A DNA stretch of 64,000 bases. It comes from Candidatus Aminicenantota bacterium. GTDB lineage: Bacteria; Acidobacteriota; Aminicenantia; Aminicenantales; Aminicenantaceae. Shown piece after piece: positions 15,188-22,911 of the stretch (its first letter is position 1; the number at the start of each line of letters is the position of its first letter). The notes beneath the pieces were generated by a model, which was not told the DNA's origin, ran no database searches, and saw only the letters and a program-made list of their open reading frames with translations. A program made the translations under genes and the position numbers. The stretch covers positions 28,902 through 92,901 of the forward strand of contig WJMT01000046.1 of assembly GCA_014727835.1 (NCBI GenBank), read 5' to 3'.

Positions 15188-15656
15188 CCAGTTCGCTTAA
15201 TATTTGATCGACCTTCTCTTTATCCACATGGCCGTAATAATCATAATTGACCATGATATTGGGTGCCTGTTCGCATGCACCCAGACATTCCACAGTGGTG
15301 AGAGTGAATTTTCCATCTTCGCTGGTCTCCCCTGGTTTGATGCCCAGCTTATGACTCAGATGTTCGATCAGTTTTTCAGCTCCAAGTATGGAACAGCTCA
15401 GGTTGGTGCACACCTGGATGTGATATTTTCCCAGAGGCTTTTGGCTCAACATGGAGTAAAAGGTCACCACTTCCCTAACTCTTACCGGACTGATCTCCAG
15501 TAAATCCGCCACCCATTGTTCGCTGTCTTCTGAAATATGTCCCAGCTCCCTTTGGACCAGGTGGATCACAGGAAGAATGGCGGCCTGTTTTTTGGGATAT
15601 CTGGAGATAAGCTCCTTTATCTTTTTTTGGACGCTGTTTGAGATTTCAGGGCTCAT
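15180..15656 (-). CDS. nuoE: NADH-quinone oxidoreductase subunit E
   Basis: 158-residue thioredoxin-fold subunit with one [2Fe-2S] cluster (N1a). Ligands are in CTNLSCSILGA and CLGACEQAPNIMVNYDYYG. The N-terminal helical bundle (LISRYPKKQAAILPVIHLVQRELGHI) is standard. ATGA overlap with nuoD shows translational coupling. Confidence 0.95.
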   Translation of the reverse strand: MSPEISNSVQKKIKELISRYPKKQAAILPVIHLVQRELGHISEDSEQWVADLLEISPVRVREVVTFYSMLSQKPLGKYHIQVCTNLSCSILGAEKLIEHLSHKLGIKPGETSEDGKFTLTTVECLGACEQAPNIMVNYDYYGHVDKEKVDQILSELDE

Positions 15657-16975
15657 CTGTCCAATTCTCCTCCGATCATATTGGTGGAGCCAAAAGTGGG
15701 GATGACATCTGCAATGTAATGACCTTTGATCATCTCTTCCAGAGCAGAAACAATATGAAAACAGGGACCTCTCAGGTGAAGCCGGTAGGGCCGATCGCTT
15801 CCGTCTGAAACAATGTAATAACCCAGTTCACCGCTTCCGCCTTCAACAGAAAAATACACCTCTCCTTTGGGCGGTCTGATCCCGTGGCCTTTCATGAAAA
15901 ATTTGAAATGCTGGATCAATCCTTCCATGGTGGTGTAGGTGTCTTCTTTAGGAGGGACCTTAACTCCATATTTATCAGATAAAATTGTTGGGTACTTCTC
16001 TTTTTCTGATCCTTTGAGATTGGGCGAAAGTCTGATCTCCTCATCCGGTTTCTGGGTCCTGGCGGCTTTGATCGCTTCATGAGGATTGATTTCTCCTTTG
16101 GCTTCAGGCACAGCCTCTGGAATCTGTTCAATGCACTGCTCCACCATCCTCAGGCTCTGTTCCATCTCTTTCATGCGCACCATGTACCGGTCAAAATTGT
16201 CGCCGTTTTCCCCAAGAGGGACCACCCAATCCAGTTTGTCATAAATCAGATAGGGACGGGCCTTACGAACATCATACTTGACTCCTGATGCTCTCAAACA
16301 AGGACCTGTAAAGCCGTAATTGACCGCCATATCCGGTGAGACCACAGCTACATCTCGAGTTCTGTCTATCCAGATCTTGTTTTTATCCAGAAGACCTTTC
16401 ACATCTTTCAGCACATCCCGGGTTACCTTCATGGCTCTGTCCACATCTTTTTTGAAATCAGGATGAAGGTCACAACGGACCCCGCCTATCCGGATATAAG
16501 AAGTGGTCATCCGGGCTCCGGTGGTCTTTTCGATGACCTTCCAGATCTCTTCACGCGCCTTGATATAGTAGAGAAAAACAGTGAACGCACCGCACTCCAT
16601 GGTCATGGCTGCCAGAGCCGTGAGGTGATCGCTGATGCGGGACAGCTCGCTCATGATGACGCGGATGTACTGGGCTCTTTCGGGCACTGTGACATCCATG
16701 AGTTTCTCCAGAGTCATCACATATCCCACATTGTTGATAAGAGGCGAGACATAATTCAATCGGTCTGTGTAAGGGAGCAGGTTGAAATATGTCTTGTTCT
16801 CACAGGTCTTTTCAAATCCCCTGTGCAGATACCCCACTTCCACTTCTGAGTTGCGCACCTTTTCTCCGTCCAGTTCCAGCATGATCCTGATGGTGCCGTG
16901 CATGGCTGGATGCGAAGGCCCCATGTTGATCATAAGGCTTTCTTTACGGGCTTCTTTTTGCAGACGTGTGGTCAT
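15653..16975 (-). CDS. nuoD: NADH-quinone oxidoreductase subunit D
   Basis: 440 residues, somewhat longer than the usual 370-420. The hydrogenase-like large subunit is clear: GPSHPAMHGTIR, VGYLHRGFEKTCENK, and the C-terminal HLRGPCFHIVSALEEMIKGHYIADVIPTFGSTNMIGGELDR. It lines the quinone-binding site with NuoB and NuoH. Extra length comes from an insertion after VEQCIEQIPE (about 45 residues, containing RTQKPDEEIRLSPNLKGSEKEKYPT written here in part) before the conserved YTTMEGLIQHFKFFMKG segment. Confidence 0.94.
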   Translation of the reverse strand: MTTRLQKEARKESLMINMGPSHPAMHGTIRIMLELDGEKVRNSEVEVGYLHRGFEKTCENKTYFNLLPYTDRLNYVSPLINNVGYVMTLEKLMDVTVPERAQYIRVIMSELSRISDHLTALAAMTMECGAFTVFLYYIKAREEIWKVIEKTTGARMTTSYIRIGGVRCDLHPDFKKDVDRAMKVTRDVLKDVKGLLDKNKIWIDRTRDVAVVSPDMAVNYGFTGPCLRASGVKYDVRKARPYLIYDKLDWVVPLGENGDNFDRYMVRMKEMEQSLRMVEQCIEQIPEAVPEAKGEINPHEAIKAARTQKPDEEIRLSPNLKGSEKEKYPTILSDKYGVKVPPKEDTYTTMEGLIQHFKFFMKGHGIRPPKGEVYFSVEGGSGELGYYIVSDGSDRPYRLHLRGPCFHIVSALEEMIKGHYIADVIPTFGSTNMIGGELDR

Positions 16976-16976
16976 C

Positions 16977-17459
16977 TTATTTTCTCAATCGGATTTTAGG
17001 CTGCCTTTTTCTTAAAGGATAATCTTTTCTTAAGGGATATCCCTCAAAACCATGGTACATAAACAAGCGCCTCAGGTCCGGATGTCCGGAAAACTGAATG
17101 CCGAACATATCATAGACTTCTCTCTCCAGCCAGTTGGCGTTTTTCCATAAAGAGCAGAGAGATTCCACTTTCAGGTCCTGCTCAGGAACCCGGCATTTGA
17201 TCCTCAACCTGTGATTTTTGGAAAGGGAAAAAATGTGATAGACCATTTCAAACCTGGGTTTTTTTCCTTTGTTGTCCACACAGGTCAAATCCAGAAGCAT
17301 GGAATAATCCTGGGGTTTATGCTTCAAAAACCCAAGCACCTCAGCCACAGATTCCTTTTGGACCTGAATGACAATGTCTCCAAGGTCAGTGGTCACACTC
17401 CGGATTTTTTCATCAAACTGTTTTTTAAGCTGTTCTTCTATTCTTTGACGATGTTCCAT
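16977..17459 (-). CDS. nuoC: NADH-quinone oxidoreductase subunit C
   Basis: 160-residue 30-kDa-type subunit without cofactors. Recognisable by YSMLLDLTCVDNKG, then ANWLEREVYDMFGIQFSGHPDLRRLFMYHGFEGYPLRKDYPL. It is separate from NuoD here, not fused as in E. coli. It overlaps the end of nuoB by 22 bp. Confidence 0.95.
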   Translation of the reverse strand: MEHRQRIEEQLKKQFDEKIRSVTTDLGDIVIQVQKESVAEVLGFLKHKPQDYSMLLDLTCVDNKGKKPRFEMVYHIFSLSKNHRLRIKCRVPEQDLKVESLCSLWKNANWLEREVYDMFGIQFSGHPDLRRLFMYHGFEGYPLRKDYPLRKRQPKIRLRK

Positions 17460-17962
17460 CTTAAATCCTGTTTCTGCTTTTGAATTTTATCCTGCAGTTT
17501 GAGTAAAGCATTCAATATGGTCTCAGGACGGGGCGGACATCCCGGGATATACACATCCACAGGGATGATTCGATCAATCCCCTGGACAACAGCATAATTG
17601 TCATAGATGCCGCCGCTCACAGCACAAGCTCCGCAGGCAATGACCCAATTGGGTTCCACCATCTGATCATAAACTGTTTTTAGAACCGGTGCTTCTTTAT
17701 GACTGATGGTCCCGACCACAAACAAGAGGTCTGACTGCCTGGGAGAAAAAGTGGTCATTCCCACTCCGAACCGGTCAAAGTCCCAATGAGCGCAGGCTGC
17801 AGACATATATTCCATGCCGCAGCAGGCGGTGATAAAAGGATAATGAAATATAGAAAATTTCCGTCCCCATCCAATGGCATAATTCAGCTTGGTGGCAATG
17901 AAACCGCCGTGAGCCGTCTTCTGATAGTAGCTGTACTTTTGGATCGGCCTTATTTTTCCCAT
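17438..17962 (-). CDS. nuoB: NADH-quinone oxidoreductase subunit B
   Basis: 174 residues from the second ATG at 17962. It is preceded at good distance by AGGAG, which the track's start at 17983 lacks. It carries cluster N2, the last in the chain to quinone: ACCGMEYMSAACAHWDFDRFG, GACAVSGGIYDNY and GCPPRPETI. The start lies within the last codons of nuoA, so the two are coupled. Confidence 0.95.
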   Translation of the reverse strand: MGKIRPIQKYSYYQKTAHGGFIATKLNYAIGWGRKFSIFHYPFITACCGMEYMSAACAHWDFDRFGVGMTTFSPRQSDLLFVVGTISHKEAPVLKTVYDQMVEPNWVIACGACAVSGGIYDNYAVVQGIDRIIPVDVYIPGCPPRPETILNALLKLQDKIQKQKQDLRWNIVKE

Positions 17963-18297
17963 GCAAATGCTCCTTTTCCCCATGCATAAGCAAAACCGAC
18001 AATCAGAATCAGAATGTAGACAGACATAGAGATCAAAGCCAGGCTGCCGATCTCTTTAAAGATCAAAGCCCATGGAAAGAAAAACACCACTTCCACATCA
18101 AAGAGAAGAAAAAGAAACGCTACCAGATAAAATTTGATGGGTACTGGAGGAATCCCCTTTTGGAGATAGGGACTGCCGCATTCAAAGGGGGTCTGCTTGA
18201 TTGGATTGGACTTTTTTGGTCCGATGATTTTATTGACCATGACCAGAATAAAGCCCAACACTCCGGTTACCAGAAAAACTATTAATAGTTCAATCAT
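17950..18297 (-). CDS. nuoA: NADH-quinone oxidoreductase subunit A
   Basis: 115 residues with three transmembrane helices. The conserved inter-helix loop is PFECGSPYLQKGIPPVPIKFYLVAFLFLLFDVEVVFFFPWA. It is the first gene of the nuo run, 52 bp downstream of lpdA on the same strand, so it may have its own promoter or be read from lpdA. Confidence 0.95.
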   Translation of the reverse strand: MIELLIVFLVTGVLGFILVMVNKIIGPKKSNPIKQTPFECGSPYLQKGIPPVPIKFYLVAFLFLLFDVEVVFFFPWALIFKEIGSLALISMSVYILILIVGFAYAWGKGAFAWEK

Positions 18298-18314
18298 GGA
18301 TTTTGAGGCAGTAT

Positions 18315-18341
18315 TTTATACAATACAAATCAAAGATGCAA
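18315..18341 (-). promoter_or_regulatory. Possible nuo promoter
   Basis: On the minus strand TTGCAT-N15-TATAAA lies 17 nt before nuoA. The spacer is short, so the assignment is tentative. The 52-bp gap after lpdA holds no terminator hairpin, and readthrough from lpdA is possible. Confidence 0.35.
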
Positions 18342-18349
18342 CCATTTAA

Positions 18350-19762
18350 TTATTTTTTTTTTTCATAAATATGAATAGCCCTATTTTGGGCATGAAACGC
18401 AGCTTCTATAATGGATTCAGACAAGGTGGGATGCACGTGCACTACAGATGAAAGCTCTCTGAGCTTGATTTGATTTTGGACAGCACAAACCAACTCCGGA
18501 ATCAATTCGCTGGCATGCGGAGAAAGGATGTGAGCGCCGACAATGGTTTCTTTTTGATCTGCAATGATCTTCACAAAACCTTTCAGCTTTCCCACCGTCA
18601 CAGCCCTGCTGTTGGCTCTGAGAGGAAATTTTCCTATGCGAATTCCATCTCCGTACTGGTCTCTGGCCTGTTCTTCGGTCAGCCCTACGGAAGAAAACTC
18701 AGGTTCTGTGAACACAGCTGAAGGCACTGTTTTGTGGTCCATCTTCATCTGAACACCTGCGGCATTCTCCGCAGCAGTGATCCCTTCATGAGAGGCCTTG
18801 TGCGCCAGGAGCTGTCCCCCGGTTAAATCACCGATGGCATAGATGTTTTCAATGCTTGTTTCCAAAAATTCATTAACCTTCACAAAACCTGCTTTATCCA
18901 GCTCCAGCTTCGGCAGGGTGTTTCTGAATTGTTGGGAGTTGGGTTTTCGCCCCACAGCCATTAGCACTTTATCAGCTTCATATTCAAAAGGAGAGTCCTT
19001 TTTTATGGAAACGCCTTTGAGAGTGACAGTCCCGTTTTTGATATGGCTTTCCTGGATTTTCATTTCTGTCAGGATCTCTATTCCCTGTTTTTTAAGCTCT
19101 CTCTCCAAGCTTCGGGCAGTTTTCTCATCGCTGCCCGGGAGGATCTGAGGCATGATCTCCAGTATGGTAACTCGGGATCCCAACCGTTGGAATAATGATC
19201 CCATTTCCAGTCCGACTGCCCCGGCTCCGACCACCAAAAAGCGGGAAGGGATTTCTGTGAATTCCAGTGCCTGTTGGGATATGACCACTTCCTTGTTGTT
19301 TGCTTTTAGAAAAGGAAGGCTCCCTGGGCTGCTTCCAGTGGCTAGGATAACTTTATCTGCTCTGACTTCTTTATCTTCATTTTGACCTGAAATGATTAGT
19401 TCTTGACTATTTTTAAAGCTGGCTTCCCCATTCATCACTGTGACTTTGTTCTTGTTTAAAAGAAATTCAATACCCTTGACCAGACGGTCCACAGATTTTC
19501 TTTTGTGTTCCTGGATTTTGTTGAGATTCAGCGTGATCTCATCCACAGGTCCATCCCAGATTGGATTGTCTTTCATCTCTCTGAACAATTGAGACTGATA
19601 GAGGAGGGCTTTGGTGGGGATGCATCCCCAGTTGATGCACACACCCCCAAGTTTTTCTTTTTCCACCAGCAGGACGTTTTTACCCAGCTGAGCGCCCCTT
19701 ATAGCAGCTACATAACCTCCAGGCCCGGCTCCGATCACAGCGATGTCATATTTGCGGTTCAT
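18350..19762 (-). CDS. lpdA: Dihydrolipoyl dehydrogenase
   Basis: The start is placed at the ATG at 19762 (MNRKYDIAVIGAGPGG), which has AAGGAAGG upstream; this gives 470 residues. It is a flavoprotein disulfide reductase: FAD motif GAGPGGYVAA, redox disulfide GGVCINWGCIPTKAL, NAD motif VVGAGAVGLEMGS, ATGSSPG, YAIGDLTGG, and the catalytic HVHPTLSES at the C-terminus. It reoxidises the lipoyl group of 2-oxoacid dehydrogenases or the glycine cleavage system, producing NADH, the substrate of the complex I genes next to it. No E1 or E2 gene is in the window. Confidence 0.93.
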   Translation of the reverse strand: MNRKYDIAVIGAGPGGYVAAIRGAQLGKNVLLVEKEKLGGVCINWGCIPTKALLYQSQLFREMKDNPIWDGPVDEITLNLNKIQEHKRKSVDRLVKGIEFLLNKNKVTVMNGEASFKNSQELIISGQNEDKEVRADKVILATGSSPGSLPFLKANNKEVVISQQALEFTEIPSRFLVVGAGAVGLEMGSLFQRLGSRVTILEIMPQILPGSDEKTARSLERELKKQGIEILTEMKIQESHIKNGTVTLKGVSIKKDSPFEYEADKVLMAVGRKPNSQQFRNTLPKLELDKAGFVKVNEFLETSIENIYAIGDLTGGQLLAHKASHEGITAAENAAGVQMKMDHKTVPSAVFTEPEFSSVGLTEEQARDQYGDGIRIGKFPLRANSRAVTVGKLKGFVKIIADQKETIVGAHILSPHASELIPELVCAVQNQIKLRELSSVVHVHPTLSESIIEAAFHAQNRAIHIYEKKK

Positions 19763-19852
19763 GATGACCTTCCTTCTGGAATCCATTTTCAGTCAAACAG
19801 AAAATCTGCAGACCGTCACATCATTATATATATCATTTGGTTTATCGGTTCA

Positions 19853-20077
19853 ATGAAAATCAACAAACCATTTATTTACAAACTAAAAGTGGACAAACAC
19901 AAGTCCCTTTATACCTCCCAAGGTACAAGCTGCGATGATAAGAAAAGCAACTCAAGACCCAAGGGACAGGAGGACACTGCTTTGTTAATCAGAAAATCCC
20001 TTGACAGGGGAAAGGAAAAACTCAAAAATATTGAAAGCTCACTAAAAGAAAGGAAACCGTGCGAAAAGGACGTTTGA
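19853..20077 (+). CDS. Possible small basic protein, 74 aa
   Basis: An open frame starting MKINKPFIYKLKVDKHKSLYTSQ, very rich in Lys and Ser, runs through the 270-bp gap between lpdA and the Oar-like gene and overlaps the latter's GTG start by 19 bp. The track shows it only as the tail of a longer ORF antisense to lpdA. There is no Shine-Dalgarno and no recognisable domain. It could be a leader gene or simply open by chance. Confidence 0.25.
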   Translation: MKINKPFIYKLKVDKHKSLYTSQGTSCDDKKSNSRPKGQEDTALLIRKSLDRGKEKLKNIESSLKERKPCEKDV

Positions 20078-22827
20078 GGTCATCCCTGATGGCAGTCTTG
20101 GGGCTTATTTTTTGCTCTCATCTCTTTGGAGCATCAGAGAGCATCCAGTTCTGGGGCCAGGTCCTTGATTTTCAACAAAAACCTCTAAAAGGAATTAAAG
20201 CCACCCTTTGCTTTGATGAGAACTCTTCTGTTTATGAATTCATCACTGATCAAAACGGGTTATTTAGAGCCCTGGGACTGAGTCCAGGAAAATATACGCT
20301 CATCCTTTCTCCCCCTGAATACAAAAGTCTAAACAAAAGCATACATCTTGATCCGGAAGAATTTCTTTTTTTACAAATCACTTTACAGAAAGCAAATCAA
20401 GATGGACCTTCCAAAAGCCGGGCCGTACAAATAAATTTTTCCAGCGCTTCTCAGCATACACAGATCAGCAGACGGCAGATCCGGGAAATGCCTTCAGGTC
20501 ACAACATCTGGTCATTGATTGAAAACCAGGACCTCTCTGCAGTCACAGACCGGATTGATGTAGGGGGTTTGTGGAGCGGCATCCCCGCTCTATTCAGTGC
20601 CAGAGGGGCCAGCTCCTGGACCCAAAACCGGTTTTTGTTCAACGGCATGGACATCACAGATCCTTTTGAGGGAGGAACTCCTCTTCTGTATCCGGATGTC
20701 TTTTCTCTGGACCGCACCAATCTGACCAATGCTGCACATCCTCCGGAATTCATTTATCCAGGAGGTTATCTGGATCTTGTCACAGGAACAGAAACCGATG
20801 ACTATCACGGTTCTCTCTCCGGTTATTACACCCAACACTCTCTCCAGGGATCCAACATCACAGAATCGCTTCAGCAGGAAGGCCTTTTCGAAAATCACAC
20901 CTTTGATTACTTGACTGAAGGCAACTTCCGGTTTTCAGGGCCTTTGGGCCGGGAGAAGCTGTCTTTTTTCACCTCAGTGACTGGATCCGACCTTTCCCGC
21001 GATGTGGCAGAGTTTGACGGAGAAAACAAAACCTCTTTTCTCTCAGGACTTTTCAGTCTCAAATACAATGTTTCTTCAAAAAGTTCCCTCCATTTGCTCT
21101 GGACCAGTCAGTTCCTGAATCACTCTTCTCTTGGAGCGGCCAGAGAGGTCCCTTTTTCATCCACCAATAAAGCTTCTGACCGCTTCCACATCATCCAGGC
21201 TTTCTGGGATGGTCATATCAACAGCCAGCATCATTTAAAGGCAGGTCTGGGCTTTGTCCAGGCCAGCCGAGAAACCGACTTTCAGGACAATACCACTCTC
21301 CCCCATTCCCAGGAAATCCTCAGAAATGATTTTCTTAGAGGAGCGGCTCCCTTTGCTGAGAAGAACCAGAGTCAAAAATGGGTGTTCTGGCTTAAGGGAA
21401 CATCGATTTTTCATGATTTTCTCGGACTGCACCATACTTTTCGATACGGCGGAAACGGACAGATTTCATCCTCATCCCAAAATATTGATGTACTGGATGC
21501 TGTCCATCTTCTTTTTTTTAAAGAAAAGCCCCTCCAGATCGCCCGATACAACACCCCTACAGTTCAGAGACAAAAAGGGACTGATCTGAGTTTTTTTATT
21601 CAGGATACTTTGACTTTCTCCAATCTTTTCTCCATTTATATAGGGGCTCATCTTTCCAATGAAACGGCCTGGGTTCCGAATTTCCAGACAACAAATGAAA
21701 TCAACTGGCTGAATATCTCACCCCGGATCGGATTGATCATCCCCTTATCCCAAGCCAAAACCTCGGTCTTAAAGCTCTCCTATGCTAGGTATTTCAACAC
21801 CCTTCCCCTGAAATATGCCTCCTACGGCAGTCCGGATTCTCTGGGCTTTTTGACTTATTGGTGGGAAGATTCAAACCAGGACAAACTGTTTCAAGACTAT
21901 GAACAGGGTGACCTATTAAGGCGCGGAGGTCCTTTTTACGCCTCCATAGACCCTGAAATCAAGAGGCCGTATGCGGATGAGGTTGTCATCTCCTATCAGA
22001 ACAATTTCAAACCGGAATGGCTTTTTTTTGTGTCCGGTTTTTACAGAGTTTACAAGAGCGCTGTCAATACCCTGAATACAGGGGTTCCTTTTTCCCAATA
22101 TGTACCTGTTTATCACATTGACTCCGGTGATGACCGGATCCCGCACAACTATGATGACCTCCTTTTTACAGTGTTCAATCAAACAAAACAAAGTCTGGGG
22201 CAGGATTTTTATCTCCTCTCCAACATAGAGAAAGACACCAGAGCCACTTACTACTACGGACTGGATTTCAGCCTGATCAAGCGTTTCAATGATGCGTTTG
22301 CAATGTTTTTTTCCTTCACAGCTGTCAATGCTGTGGGCACCACCAATCCGGGAAACACTGTACTGGAAAATGATATCGGAGTGATCGGATCCCTGTTTGA
22401 CCATCCCAATGCCCTGATCAACACGGAGGGAAGACCGGCCTTTGATAGAGGCTACACAGCACGGCTGGGGTTTAAGTATTCGGCTCCTTTTGGTTTTCTG
22501 TTTTCCGGAATCGCTAAATACTATGATGGGCAGCCGTTTTCACGAAAGATCATCATCGAGGGCCTCAACCAGGGGCCTTTTTATATCCAGGCCCATCCCA
22601 GTGGCAAGGCCCGTTATGAATTCAACAGCACTCTGGATCTGAGGGTGGAGAAAAGATTTTTGATCAGCGGTTCTATTCTGAGATTCATACTGGATGGATT
22701 CAATGTGTTGAATTTGGGACTGGCTACAGAGGAGAACGAATGGACCAGACCGGAATTCCCGCTCCGGTATGCCACTGAGATCCAGTCTCCCCGGGTGTTC
22801 AGGCTGGGTATATCCTATTCATTTTAA
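20059..22827 (+). CDS. Oar-like TonB-dependent receptor
   Basis: 922 residues from a GTG with AAGGAAA upstream. The order is signal peptide (SSLMAVLGLIFCSHLFGA), then a carboxypeptidase-regulatory-like Ig domain (IQFWGQVLDFQQKPLKGIKATL... GLFRALGLSPGKYTLIL). A plug-like region with SARGASSWTQNRFLFNGMDITDPFEGG follows, then a long beta-barrel ending LGISYSF with a terminal aromatic. This is the Oar (OmpA-related) type common in Acidobacteriota and relatives. Import of large ligands such as peptides or glycans is the usual idea, but the ligand is unknown. No SusD-like partner is adjacent. Confidence 0.8.
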   Translation: MRKGRLRSSLMAVLGLIFCSHLFGASESIQFWGQVLDFQQKPLKGIKATLCFDENSSVYEFITDQNGLFRALGLSPGKYTLILSPPEYKSLNKSIHLDPEEFLFLQITLQKANQDGPSKSRAVQINFSSASQHTQISRRQIREMPSGHNIWSLIENQDLSAVTDRIDVGGLWSGIPALFSARGASSWTQNRFLFNGMDITDPFEGGTPLLYPDVFSLDRTNLTNAAHPPEFIYPGGYLDLVTGTETDDYHGSLSGYYTQHSLQGSNITESLQQEGLFENHTFDYLTEGNFRFSGPLGREKLSFFTSVTGSDLSRDVAEFDGENKTSFLSGLFSLKYNVSSKSSLHLLWTSQFLNHSSLGAAREVPFSSTNKASDRFHIIQAFWDGHINSQHHLKAGLGFVQASRETDFQDNTTLPHSQEILRNDFLRGAAPFAEKNQSQKWVFWLKGTSIFHDFLGLHHTFRYGGNGQISSSSQNIDVLDAVHLLFFKEKPLQIARYNTPTVQRQKGTDLSFFIQDTLTFSNLFSIYIGAHLSNETAWVPNFQTTNEINWLNISPRIGLIIPLSQAKTSVLKLSYARYFNTLPLKYASYGSPDSLGFLTYWWEDSNQDKLFQDYEQGDLLRRGGPFYASIDPEIKRPYADEVVISYQNNFKPEWLFFVSGFYRVYKSAVNTLNTGVPFSQYVPVYHIDSGDDRIPHNYDDLLFTVFNQTKQSLGQDFYLLSNIEKDTRATYYYGLDFSLIKRFNDAFAMFFSFTAVNAVGTTNPGNTVLENDIGVIGSLFDHPNALINTEGRPAFDRGYTARLGFKYSAPFGFLFSGIAKYYDGQPFSRKIIIEGLNQGPFYIQAHPSGKARYEFNSTLDLRVEKRFLISGSILRFILDGFNVLNLGLATEENEWTRPEFPLRYATEIQSPRVFRLGISYSF

Positions 22828-22834
22828 AAAATGT

Positions 22835-22863
22835 TTGGAGAATCACAAAAAATACAATAATAT
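22835..22863 (+). promoter_or_regulatory. Probable promoter of the EtfD-like gene
   Basis: TTGGAG-N17-TAATAT lies in the gap after the Oar-like gene, leaving a leader of about 40 nt that contains the strong AAGGAGG ribosome binding site 11 nt before the ATG at 22912. Confidence 0.5.
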
Positions 22864-22911
22864 AAAACAAATCAAATGAATCAGTAAGGATAAAAAGGAG
22901 GACTTCAAAAC

